From: Collinsella sp. AF33-16
GTDB lineage: Bacteria > Actinomycetota > Coriobacteriia > Coriobacteriales > Coriobacteriaceae
Length of the DNA: 29,734 nucleotides
Direction of reading: 5' to 3'
Assembly (NCBI RefSeq): GCF_003475325.1
Contig: NZ_QRQC01000021.1
Location: 1-29,734, forward strand
Position 1 is the first letter of the stretch, and each line of letters opens with the position of its first letter. Shown here one piece after another: positions 22,440 to 29,662 of this stretch. Under the pieces are notes generated by a model. It was given only the letters and a program-made list of their open reading frames with translations. It was not told the origin of the DNA and ran no database searches. A program made the translations under genes and the position numbers.

Positions 22440-23132
22440 ATGGAACAACACCAGCATAATCAGAGCCTGCAAGATCAGGCATACAACGCATTGCGCTCCA
22501 AGATCATCTATGCCGAGCTCAAGCCCGGCACGCGCCTTTCGGCGATTGGTCTGGAAAAGGAGACGGGAATCGGGCGCACGCCCATTCGCGAGTCTTTTGT
22601 GCGCTTGCGTGAGCAGGAGCTGGTGGAAACGCGTCCCAAAAGCGGCACCTATGTCTCAAAAATCAGCATGGAGCGCGCCGAGAACGCCTGTTTCTTGCGC
22701 GAGAAACTCGAGAGAAGCGTGCTCATTAAATGCTGCTCTGCCGTCACGCCCGAGCAAAAGCAGCGGCTCGAGCGGATTCTTGCCGAGTCCGAGTCGCTCG
22801 ACCATAGCGAAACGCGTCGCTTTTTCGATCTGGACAACCTGTTCCATGAGACGTGTTTTGAGATTGCCGGCCGCCACATGTTGTGGGATTGGATGAAGAG
22901 CGTCAACACACATTTTGAGCGATACAACTGGTTGCGTATGGTGTCGCAGGATCTGGATTGGGAGCCGATTCGTCGGCAGCATCGCCGAATTCTCGAGGCC
23001 ATTAAGAAGGGCGATACCGACGCGGCGAGCTACCTGGCAGAGACGCACCTGCATCTGATGCCCGAGGAACAGGGCCCGGTTATCGCCTTGCATCCCGACT
23101 ACTTTGAGCTGTCGAAAGACTCGTCAATCTAG
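22440..23132 (+). CDS. GntR-family regulator, FadR subfamily with FCD domain
   Basis: A 230-residue regulator. The N-terminal winged helix (about 10-75) has QAYNALRSKIIYAELKPGTRL and the recognition segment GIGRTPIRESFVRL. The C-terminal FCD domain is all-helical with the metal/ligand positions in DLDNLFHETCFEIAG, RRQHRRILEAI and AETHLHLM. Such proteins usually respond to organic acids and control the adjacent catabolic genes, but none is adjacent here: a LacI gene follows on the same strand and the upstream 540 bases are non-coding. The start at 22440 has GAGGG. The family is sure; ligand and targets are unknown. It is distinct from the GntR remnant at 20116-20388. Confidence 0.9.
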   Translation: MEQHQHNQSLQDQAYNALRSKIIYAELKPGTRLSAIGLEKETGIGRTPIRESFVRLREQELVETRPKSGTYVSKISMERAENACFLREKLERSVLIKCCSAVTPEQKQRLERILAESESLDHSETRRFFDLDNLFHETCFEIAGRHMLWDWMKSVNTHFERYNWLRMVSQDLDWEPIRRQHRRILEAIKKGDTDAASYLAETHLHLMPEEQGPVIALHPDYFELSKDSSI

Positions 23133-23256
23133 CCCATCGCCGCATCTGCTCGAGACACAAAAACGATGCTGCTCACCTACAGCGTTTTGCAACCGAGATT
23201 TTTAAAAAATGCCTAAAATGGCTCAGATTGCTGACAATTGGGAAACGGGGTGCGCT

Positions 23257-24279
23257 ATGGCGCAGATGAGGATTAAGGACATTGCCGCCGAGGCGGGCGT
23301 GAGCCCGGCCACGGTCTCGCGCTATCTCAATAACCGCCCCGGGCAGATGACCGAGGAGACCCGCGCCCGCATCGCGGCGGTTATCGAGCGCACCGGCTAT
23401 CGCCCACGTGCCGCCGCACGCAATCTGCGCAGCTCGCGCGCCAACCTCATCGGCGTAATCTTGGCCGACATCGCCAACCCGTTCTCCAGCGCCATGCTCG
23501 AAGGGCTTTCCGCCAGCGCCGCCGCGCGCGGCTGCTCGCTCATGACGGCCATTAGCGGCAACGACCCCGCCAAGGAAGCGGAGTCGCTCACCAGACTTAT
23601 CGATGCCGGCGTGGACGGCCTGGTCGTCAACACCTGCGGAGGCAATGACGAGGCGATCGCCGCGGCAGCGGGACGCCTACCCGTTGTGCTGCTCGACCGC
23701 GATGTTGCCGATGGCGGCATCGATCTGGTGACATCTAACAACCGTGAGCTGGTCGCCGGCCTGGTAGACGCCTTGGCTGCTGCGGGCAGCGAGCGTCTGT
23801 GCCTGCTTACCGAGGCAAGCGATGACAGCCCCGTGCGTCGTGAGCGCGCTGAGGCGTTTGCCGACGAGCTCTCGCGCCGCGGCCTGGCCGGCGAGGTCGT
23901 CACCTTGGCGGACGGTGGTGCCGAGGGTGTCAGTCGCCTGGACGAGACCATCCGCGGCTATGCGGGTAAAAAGCTCGGCCTCATTGCCGTCAACGGCCTG
24001 GTCTTCCTGCGCCTGACCGAGGCACTGGCGCAGCTGGGTCCCTCGCTGCCGGCGGGCCTTAAGATCGCAACGTTTGACGATTACCCCTGGAACCACGTGC
24101 TCTTTGGCGGTGTGACCACGGCCGCGCAAGACACCCACACCATCGCCGAGCGCGTAATCGAGCGTCTGTCCGAGCGCATCGACGTCGTTACCACTACGGT
24201 GGGCGACGCCGCAAAGCTCGCCCCCAAGCGCATCGAGATCCCCGGTCACATCGAACACCGCGCTTCGACCTCGCGCTAG
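23257..24279 (+). CDS. LacI-family transcriptional regulator
   Basis: A 340-residue LacI-type regulator. The N-terminal helix-turn-helix (about 4-50) has RIKDIAAEAGVSPATVSRYLN and the hinge helix with AAARNLRSSRAN; the rest is a periplasmic-binding-protein-like effector domain (IGVILADIANPFSS, VDGLVVNTCGG, VVLLDRDV, FDDYPW). The DYPW/DDY ending of the binding region resembles LacI members for sugar acids, but this is not decisive. The start at 23257 is chosen because the domain begins there; MRIKDIA at 23266 is an alternative and the ribosome site is weak. A weak hairpin at about 23159-23188 separates it from the GntR gene. No sugar genes are adjacent, so its targets lie elsewhere. Confidence 0.9.
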   Translation: MAQMRIKDIAAEAGVSPATVSRYLNNRPGQMTEETRARIAAVIERTGYRPRAAARNLRSSRANLIGVILADIANPFSSAMLEGLSASAAARGCSLMTAISGNDPAKEAESLTRLIDAGVDGLVVNTCGGNDEAIAAAAGRLPVVLLDRDVADGGIDLVTSNNRELVAGLVDALAAAGSERLCLLTEASDDSPVRRERAEAFADELSRRGLAGEVVTLADGGAEGVSRLDETIRGYAGKKLGLIAVNGLVFLRLTEALAQLGPSLPAGLKIATFDDYPWNHVLFGGVTTAAQDTHTIAERVIERLSERIDVVTTTVGDAAKLAPKRIEIPGHIEHRASTSR

Positions 24280-24287
24280 TCTGTGTG

Positions 24288-24316
24288 ATATTATATAGAC
24301 AATGTCATACAGGAGG
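24288..24316 (+). promoter_or_regulatory. Promoter and possible operator of the HEPN-MNT pair
   Basis: An AT-rich -10 region (TATTATATAG) lies directly before the palindrome GACAATGTC (24298-24306), followed by AGGAGG (24311-24316) six bases from the start codon. The overlap of palindrome, transcription start and ribosome site is typical of autoregulated toxin-antitoxin operons. The DinJ-like domain of the first protein is the natural candidate to bind here; this is inference. Confidence 0.45.
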
Positions 24317-24321
24317 TATCC

Positions 24322-24816
24322 ATGGCTGCGTCTGTGCTGAGTGTTCGAGTGGACTCGTCAATTAAAGATTCATTTGCCGAGCTGTGCGAAGAACTCGGCA
24401 TGACTTCGTCCGTTGCGGTCAATATGTTCATGAGGCAGATGTTGCGCGAGCGCTCGCTGCCGTTTGTGCCTTCACTCGGTAAAAGCTCTGCGAGCGAAAG
24501 CGCCGCAGCGGGCATTTTGGATACCGCTCAGATTGAGTCCGCCGTCCGCGAGGCAGCCAGCCCGATTCCCGCCATCAAAACCGTGATCCTATTTGGATCG
24601 TATGCCCGTGGCGAGGCGCGTGCAGATAGTGATATCGACTTGCGCCTCGAAGTCGATCGCGAGCAGGGCTTTGGTCTTTTTGCGTTGTCGGCGTTTGGCG
24701 AGGCAGTGCGCAAGGAAACCGGAAGGCAGGTGGACCTTGTCTCGAGCGATTATCTTGATGACGATCTTGCCGCGGTAATCGAGCGCGAAGGAGTGATCCT
24801 TTATGATCGCGCGTAA
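24322..24816 (+). CDS. Fused RelB/DinJ-type DNA-binding and MNT nucleotidyltransferase antitoxin
   Basis: A 164-residue two-domain protein. Residues 1-51 match RelB/DinJ ribbon-helix-helix antitoxins: a beta strand SVLSVRVDSS, helices SFAELCEELGMTSSVAVNMF, and the ending MLRERSLPF. Residues 66-164 are a minimal nucleotidyltransferase with GS(X10)DXD: Gly92-Ser93, Asp104, Asp106, with a third Asp at about 138 (VDLVSS). A Ser/Ala-rich linker joins them. In MntA-HepT (type VII) systems the MNT protein AMPylates a tyrosine of the HEPN toxin and silences it. The HEPN gene overlaps by 14 bases. The usual DinJ partner YafQ is absent, so the DinJ part probably serves DNA binding and autoregulation. 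The frame is continuous, not an assembly of two ORFs. Confidence 0.85.
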   Translation: MAASVLSVRVDSSIKDSFAELCEELGMTSSVAVNMFMRQMLRERSLPFVPSLGKSSASESAAAGILDTAQIESAVREAASPIPAIKTVILFGSYARGEARADSDIDLRLEVDREQGFGLFALSAFGEAVRKETGRQVDLVSSDYLDDDLAAVIEREGVILYDRA

Positions 24817-25174
24817 GTCAGACGGCCTCCGCGCCCAAGAGGTCTTGGAGGCCATCGCTGAAACGAACGAGCGCATCAAGGCTTTTGATATCACCGAGGA
24901 CCAGTTTCTGCATGCGAATGACGTGCGGACGAGGGCGTTGGCGGACTCCCTTTTGATGTGCGCGCTTAGGGTGACGGAAGAAGCGGGCAAGTTGTCGGAA
25001 CGCTCGCAGCGGCTTCATCCCGAAATTGAGTGGCGTGGAATTATCGGCATGAGAAATTACCTCGCGCATGATTACGGCAATGTCGACCGATCGGTTGTTT
25101 GGGATGCGGTGACGATGGAGTTTCCGGCGCTGGAACGAGCGTGTAGGCAAATTGTTTCCGAATCCGAGCGATAA
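24803..25174 (+). CDS. hepT: HepT-like HEPN-domain toxin
   Basis: A 123-residue all-helical HEPN protein of the HepT (formerly DUF86) type. The RNase motif RX4HXY is present as RNYLAHDY with Arg84, His89 and Tyr91. Upstream, EEAGKLSER is the usual HepT helix, and WRGIIGMRNYLAHDYG matches the family core. In known systems HepT cleaves RNA, and its tyrosine is AMPylated by the MNT partner. The start at 24803 lies inside the antitoxin gene (overlap of 14 bases) with GAAGGAG upstream, so synthesis is coupled. All catalytic residues are present, so the toxin is probably functional. Confidence 0.9.
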   Translation: MIARKSDGLRAQEVLEAIAETNERIKAFDITEDQFLHANDVRTRALADSLLMCALRVTEEAGKLSERSQRLHPEIEWRGIIGMRNYLAHDYGNVDRSVVWDAVTMEFPALERACRQIVSESER

Positions 25175-25226
25175 TCACTTGTCATACCAGCCTGTTCACA
25201 CACGTTTTTTGAGCGCTTGATACGCT

Positions 25227-25272
25227 TTAACCCTGCGGAAACATTTTTCTGCGATAGTATCTGCGATATAGA
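25227..25272 (+). promoter_or_regulatory. glnA promoter with a GlnR-box-like site
   Basis: TTAAC (25227-25231), six bases (CCTGCG), then GAAAC (25238-25242) fits the actinobacterial GlnR box gTnAC-n6-GAAAC. Only one such box is seen; in streptomycetes two usually follow each other. A possible promoter is TTTTTC (25244-25249), 17 bases, TATAGA (25267-25272), giving a leader of about 30 bases. TCTGCGATA occurs twice (25248-25256 and 25260-25268). Confidence 0.5.
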
Positions 25273-25307
25273 CCAGTCGAAACCCGCCCGAAAGAAAGGG
25301 GAGCGAC

Positions 25308-26645
25308 ATGAACCAGCAGAACATCGATTACGTACTCCGCTCCGTAGAGCAGCGTGATATCCGCTTTGTGCGTCTGTGGTTTGTCGACATTCTCGGCCGC
25401 CTCAAAAACTTTGCTATTAGCCCCGAGGACCTCGAGGTCGCATTTGAGGAGGGCATTGGCTTTGACGGCTCGGCCATCGAGGGCTTTGCCACGCCCGAGG
25501 AAGCCGATATGCTGGCGTTCCCCGATGCCTCGACCTTCCAGATTCTGCCGTGGCGCCCGAGCCACAACGGCGTCGCCCGCGTGTTCTGCGACGTGTGCAC
25601 TCCCGATCGCAAGCCGTTTGCCGGCGACCCGCGCGATGCCCTGCGCCGCATGTTCCGCAAGGCCGAGAAGGCTGGCTATCTGCTCAACGTGGGCGCTGAG
25701 CTGGAGTATTACTACTTCCCCGACGAGCACACGCCCGAGCCGCTCGACAACGTGGGCTACTTCGATCTTTCGGTGAGCGATGCCGCTCGCGACCTGCGTC
25801 GTAACACGGTCCTCACGCTCGAGAAGATGTCCGTGCCCGTGGAGTACACCTTCCACGCCGCCGGTCGCTCACAGCACGGCATGAGCCTGCGCCACGCCGA
25901 GGCCCTGAGCATGTCCGACGCCATTACCACGGCCAAGCTCATCATTAAGCAGCAGGCTTACGAGAGCGGCTGCCACGCCTCCTTTATGCCCAAGCCGCTG
26001 GCGGGCGAGGACGGCAGCGCCATGTTTTTGCATCAGTCGCTGTTCGACCATGACGGCAACAACGTCTTTTGGGGCGAGGGCGACGAGAAGTACCATCTCT
26101 CCGACGTCGCCAAGCACTATATGGCCGGTATCTTGGCGCACGCGCGCGAGATTAGCGCCATCACCAACCCCACGGTCAATTCGTACAAGCGCATCACCAC
26201 GGGCGGCGACTCCGTGCCGCAGTACGCCACGTGGGGCCTGCGCAACCGCGCAAGCATGATCCGCATCCCGGTCTACAAGCCCGGCAAGCAGCTTTCCACA
26301 CGCATTGAGCTTCGCAGCCCCGATCCCATGGCTAACCCGTATCTGGTCAACGCCGTCACGCTGGCGGCTGGTCTCGACGGCATCGAGCGCAAGCTGGAGC
26401 TCCCGCCCGAGGCAACGGCCGAGACGCTCAAGCTCACCGGCCGTCAGATGCTCGAGGCCGGTTACGCGCCGCTGCCGCGCTCGCTCAAAGAGGCGCTCGA
26501 CGTGTTTGAGGACTCGCAGTTTATGAAGGATGCCCTCGGCGAGCACATCCATAGCTTCTTCCTCAAAAAGAAGCGCGACGAGTGGCATAAGTTTGAGTCC
26601 ACGATCACCGAATGGGAGATCAAGCACTACCTGGCGAACTCCTAA
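25308..26645 (+). CDS. glnA: Glutamine synthetase type I (GSI-alpha)
   Basis: A 445-residue glutamine synthetase that makes glutamine from glutamate, ammonia and ATP in a dodecamer. Visible are the N-terminal beta-grasp with FVRLWFVDILGRLKN, the DGSAIEGF block, GAELEYYYF (metal glutamates), HAAGRSQHGMSLRHAEAL, NPTVNSYKRI (substrate loop) and RIELRSPDPMANPYL. The length and the lack of the 25-residue insertion and of the adenylylation Tyr loop place it in the GSI-alpha group, so control by GlnE is not expected. The start has GGGGAG. A GlnR-like regulator gene follows after 50 bases and a GlnR-type site lies in front, so transcription is probably nitrogen-controlled. No terminator is seen between the two genes. 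Confidence 0.96.
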   Translation: MNQQNIDYVLRSVEQRDIRFVRLWFVDILGRLKNFAISPEDLEVAFEEGIGFDGSAIEGFATPEEADMLAFPDASTFQILPWRPSHNGVARVFCDVCTPDRKPFAGDPRDALRRMFRKAEKAGYLLNVGAELEYYYFPDEHTPEPLDNVGYFDLSVSDAARDLRRNTVLTLEKMSVPVEYTFHAAGRSQHGMSLRHAEALSMSDAITTAKLIIKQQAYESGCHASFMPKPLAGEDGSAMFLHQSLFDHDGNNVFWGEGDEKYHLSDVAKHYMAGILAHAREISAITNPTVNSYKRITTGGDSVPQYATWGLRNRASMIRIPVYKPGKQLSTRIELRSPDPMANPYLVNAVTLAAGLDGIERKLELPPEATAETLKLTGRQMLEAGYAPLPRSLKEALDVFEDSQFMKDALGEHIHSFFLKKKRDEWHKFESTITEWEIKHYLANS

Positions 26646-26695
26646 TCGCGCTGGCTTGTCCCAGTACGATTGAGCTCATTTCTTTGGAGGCCGAT

Positions 26696-27358
26696 ATGTC
26701 CGAAAAGAGTGCCCTGTTCATGGCGCGCACGACGCGCTTCCACGAGTTTGCCCGCAGCTTGACGACCACCCTGGGTGTCGAGGTGAGTCTGGCCACCCCC
26801 GATTCGCCAACTGCGGCGCACGACTTTGACCTGCTGATCCTCGATTCCGATGGCATCCGCAGCGACCGCATCGATCAGATTGCCAAGTGGCTCGACGATC
26901 GCGGCGGTGTTCCCATGCTGGTGATCGTCGACGACGAGGCGCTCGGCACCCTGCGCCTGCCGAATCATGCGCATGCCGACTTTGTATGTCCCACGGCGAC
27001 GCCCAACGAGCTCAAGGCTCGTGCACAGCGTCTGATGGGCGAGGAGGAGCCCGTCGCCTCCGATGATGTGCTCAACATCGATAACCTTGAGATCAACCTG
27101 GCCACCTACCAGGTGACACTCGATAGCGAGCCCATTGACCTGACGCTGATGGAGTACTCGCTGCTGAGTTTTTTGGCGACGCATCCCAACCGCGCCTACA
27201 GCCGCGAGGTACTGCTGCACCGCGTGTGGGGCTTTGAGTACTGCGGCGGTACGCGCACCGTCGACGTGCATATCCGACGCATCCGCTCCAAGGTGGGCCC
27301 GCAGATCGCGGCGCACATCACCACCGTCCGCGGCGTGGGCTATCTGTTTAAGGACTAG
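26696..27358 (+). CDS. glnR: GlnR-like atypical OmpR-family nitrogen regulator
   Basis: A 220-residue protein: degenerate receiver (about 5-115) and a canonical winged helix (about 125-220). The receiver keeps one Asp at residue 50 (DLLILDSDG), but the acidic pair at its start (LFMART instead of VDDE) and the Lys before the last helix (CPTAT instead of TKP) are missing, so normal phosphorelay is unlikely. Actinobacterial GlnR has the same architecture with Asp50. The segment LLHRVWGFEY, then GGTRTVDVHIRRIRSKVGP, and the ending GVGYLF are strongly GlnR-like. Position after glnA and the GlnR-box-like site support nitrogen control. The start at 26696 follows TTTGGAGG. No kinase gene is adjacent. 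Other orphan OmpR regulators remain possible. Confidence 0.75.
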   Translation: MSEKSALFMARTTRFHEFARSLTTTLGVEVSLATPDSPTAAHDFDLLILDSDGIRSDRIDQIAKWLDDRGGVPMLVIVDDEALGTLRLPNHAHADFVCPTATPNELKARAQRLMGEEEPVASDDVLNIDNLEINLATYQVTLDSEPIDLTLMEYSLLSFLATHPNRAYSREVLLHRVWGFEYCGGTRTVDVHIRRIRSKVGPQIAAHITTVRGVGYLFKD

Positions 27359-27381
27359 CAAGTAAATAGAGGGCAATGTGA

Positions 27382-27411
27382 GGGTACCGGAGATTTCTCC
27401 AGTACCCTTTT
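27382..27411 (+). terminator. Rho-independent terminator after the GlnR-like gene
   Basis: GGGTACCGGAG (27382-27392) pairs with CTCCAGTACCC (27397-27407) with one mismatch and a 4-base loop, followed by TTTT. It lies 23 bases after the stop codon and marks the end of the glnA-glnR unit. Confidence 0.85.
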
Positions 27412-27542
27412 CTCGTTTAGGGCGAAAAGAAGACCTTTCACCGATTAAAAGTGTGTCAGTAAAAACAATATCAAACGTATAACACTATCTAGAGAATATC
27501 ATTTAGTTACCGTATCTCCCTACTACACGGATGGAGGAAGAA

Positions 27543-28670
27543 ATGCGTTATTCGAGAAAGGTGATTGTCGGATTCATAGTGTTGCTTGCCGCCCTGATGT
27601 CTCCAAGGTTGGTTTTTGGAGACGACGACTTGGTCCGTGTCACACCGCAAATAGCTGTGGAGCAAGCGCAGGCTTTCTTTGATGATGTATCGGATGAGCC
27701 GGTGACCGCTTGTGACCCAGTAAAAATGGTGAATTCCGATGGGGAATCAATCGGGTATATCGTTCGTGCGAAGCGGGATGACGTTAACTATGGCTACGTC
27801 GTATTTGATTCAGAGCGATCTTGGTGGATCAGCGAATACTGCTTGGCTCCGAACGCTCTTTTACCTATCGAGAGTGCAAGCGAAGAAATTGCACTCCTCG
27901 CATCCTCGGATAACGTCGTTGCGTTAAAGATTGACGAGCTAACTGTTGGCGTTGCCGACTTAGATAAAAACATTGTTTTAGACGCAAGTGGAAAAAAAGT
28001 ACCAAATAAATTGTCCTCGGGAGGCAATCGCAGCGGATCGCCGGAACATTTCGATGACGTTTTTGTATCTGCCAAGGATTTGTATAAACAGGGATATGTT
28101 GTTGATGCGAGCAAAACGGTTTCGGGAATAATAACGCCAACGCAAACAGAAGTTATCAAAGAAACGGGGACTTATGCTTGCGCTGTTTCGGCAATGTTTG
28201 CAGTTAGCAGTCACTATGTGACTTTGAACCGCCTTAAATTGTCCGATTTATACTCGGAGCTTTGGAGGCTGTCGGGGACATGGGAAGAAGAAGAAAAGAA
28301 ATATGATCAAGCGACTGGTCTGTACTTTACTCAAGGCAAGACTTCTCCTGATAAACCCGCTCCGGCCTTAAAGGAGTTTTGTGCAAGACGAGGCAAGGAG
28401 CTTGAGACGTCATTCGTTTGGTATCCGTCATGGGATTCCTTTAGGGTGAATACCGACTCGGGGAATCTGAGTATTTTCTCTGGAAGGCTCCGGTCAAATG
28501 GCAGCGGGCACGCAATGGCAGTTGTGGGCTACGTGGCAATGCATAACACATACTCGAATGCCAAGAAGTACCTGCTTGTTGTTTGGAATGGATGGACAAA
28601 CCAGCTACAGTTTCTTCCATATGACGTATCAATTTACACGTCTCACGATGGCACATATTGCAAGGGTTGA
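27543..28670 (+). CDS. Secreted papain-like cysteine peptidase, staphopain (C47)-like
   Basis: A 375-residue exported protein. A signal peptide covers 1-26 (RYSRK, a hydrophobic core FIVLLAALM, cleavage after VFG). Residues 27-200 look like a propeptide (TPQIAVEQAQAFFDDV, YIVRAKRDDVNYGYVVFDS, similar to the prodomain region of C10/C47 peptidases). The catalytic domain has Cys213 in TYACAVSAMFA, His323 in GSGHAMAVVGY and Asn349 in LLVVWNGW, the order and spacing of staphopains. Substrates are unknown; host or rival surface proteins are possible. The start at 27543 has GGAGG; four in-frame codons upstream (ATG at 27531) are unlikely. Codon use is AT-richer than the core genes, a sign of transfer. 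Two small genes follow at once in an apparent operon. Confidence 0.72.
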   Translation: MRYSRKVIVGFIVLLAALMSPRLVFGDDDLVRVTPQIAVEQAQAFFDDVSDEPVTACDPVKMVNSDGESIGYIVRAKRDDVNYGYVVFDSERSWWISEYCLAPNALLPIESASEEIALLASSDNVVALKIDELTVGVADLDKNIVLDASGKKVPNKLSSGGNRSGSPEHFDDVFVSAKDLYKQGYVVDASKTVSGIITPTQTEVIKETGTYACAVSAMFAVSSHYVTLNRLKLSDLYSELWRLSGTWEEEEKKYDQATGLYFTQGKTSPDKPAPALKEFCARRGKELETSFVWYPSWDSFRVNTDSGNLSIFSGRLRSNGSGHAMAVVGYVAMHNTYSNAKKYLLVVWNGWTNQLQFLPYDVSIYTSHDGTYCKG

Positions 28671-28678
28671 TTGTACTC

Positions 28679-29035
28679 GTGAACGGCGACAAGTTCATTC
28701 GAAGGGCAATGCTCCTATTGGTGCTTTCCTTTGCTTTGCTCACCGCAGCGAGCTTCTTTCTGTTAAGGGCGACTAATGGGGGAGAAAACGACACGGTTGT
28801 TGCAGTCGAGGTGCGCGCTCTATCGGATGTTCATAACGGGCAATTTGAGGCGCTTATGCCAAGTGGTTGCCGTAAGAGAATCGATATGCGCCGTAAGTCA
28901 AGTTCCGGATATGTCTCAGGGTTGAAAGCAGGTGATAAATGGATTCTAGTTTTTGTGGAAGATAAGGAACTTGACGGGACTGTTCTGTATCCCCATTCAG
29001 CTGAGAAAGTCAAATCAAGTAGACAAGGGGAATGA
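28679..29035 (+). CDS. Small single-pass membrane protein of unknown function
   Basis: About 118 residues: a basic start (NGDKFIRR), one transmembrane helix (about 13-30, MLLLVLSFALLTAASFFLL), then an outside domain rich in beta strands (TVVAVEVRALSD, KWILVFVEDKELDGTVLYP). I do not recognise the family. The start is uncertain: GTG at 28679 is chosen; TTG at 28667 or 28658 and ATG at 28709 are alternatives. It begins 8 bases after the peptidase stop codon and ends 3 bases before the next gene. In staphylococci a small beta-barrel inhibitor (staphostatin) is encoded after each staphopain; a membrane-held inhibitor here is a guess from gene order only. Confidence 0.6.
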   Translation: MNGDKFIRRAMLLLVLSFALLTAASFFLLRATNGGENDTVVAVEVRALSDVHNGQFEALMPSGCRKRIDMRRKSSSGYVSGLKAGDKWILVFVEDKELDGTVLYPHSAEKVKSSRQGE

Positions 29036-29038
29036 AGA

Positions 29039-29623
29039 ATGATTGATAGAAAGCAGTTCTTAGGTCTGATGGCGGGGGCTCCTATTTTGATGCGAGCCGG
29101 GATGGCAGAAGCCGTGGAGTTGCCGGACGCTCAGAAGCGATTGACGCTCGTGGTCGACACGGTGGTCAGAGATGAAAATGGCAATGAAAAAACGCGAACA
29201 AGAAGCAGAGAGACTATTTTCACGCCAGAGAGCAAAACTGTGTCTGCCGACGCTATGGCCGGTGATGTCATAACAATCCAGAGGGAATCAGACGAAACGT
29301 TGCCGCTGCTTGCCAAGATTGAGCTCACAGTCGCTTATTATAACGATAAAACAGAAATTGAGATTCGTTCCGGAAAGTACTCGATAGTCCAAATCGATCC
29401 GCTTGTGATGTATGCAAACGCTTGGTACGCGCTCATGCAGAAGGATAAATACGTGATGAATAACTTCACGGAAAGCGAAGCATCATATGAAACGGGGTGG
29501 GGGCCAACGCCATATGACGCGGAGAAGGATAAGTGGACGTGCGGATCAGGCATGGGCGCGACGATTACGGACTTCATTAACGATTCAACATATAGCTTTG
29601 CTATCGACTGTTATATCGAATAG
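29039..29623 (+). CDS. Putative exported protein of unknown function
   Basis: A 194-residue protein with a possible signal sequence (DRKQFLGLMAGAPILMRAGMAEA, here split: DRKQFLG, LMAGAPILMRAG, MAEA, cleavage near residue 25). The twin-arginine pattern is not met because only one Arg is followed by Lys. The rest is mostly beta strand: LTLVVDTVVRDENGN, AKIELTVAYYNDKTEIEI, SYSFAIDCYIE-like ending (TYSFAIDCYIE), with a Gly/Trp-rich part GWGPTPYDAEKDKWTCGSGMG and two Cys. I do not recognise it. The ribosome site GGGGAA is at a good distance. Third gene of the peptidase cassette, with the same AT-rich codon use; perhaps a structural, target or immunity component. Confidence 0.6.
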   Translation: MIDRKQFLGLMAGAPILMRAGMAEAVELPDAQKRLTLVVDTVVRDENGNEKTRTRSRETIFTPESKTVSADAMAGDVITIQRESDETLPLLAKIELTVAYYNDKTEIEIRSGKYSIVQIDPLVMYANAWYALMQKDKYVMNNFTESEASYETGWGPTPYDAEKDKWTCGSGMGATITDFINDSTYSFAIDCYIE

Positions 29624-29662
29624 GCATGACGGCATAAAACGAATTGGCCTAGAAGCATGCCA

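Noticed and set aside
24322..24480. A free-standing DinJ antitoxin with a YafQ toxin
   Set aside because: The frame continues without a stop into the MNT domain, and no YafQ-like gene is adjacent.
29039..29115. Twin-arginine signal peptide on the last exported protein
   Set aside because: The motif has Arg-Lys rather than Arg-Arg and lacks the usual consensus; a general or uncertain signal is the safer call.
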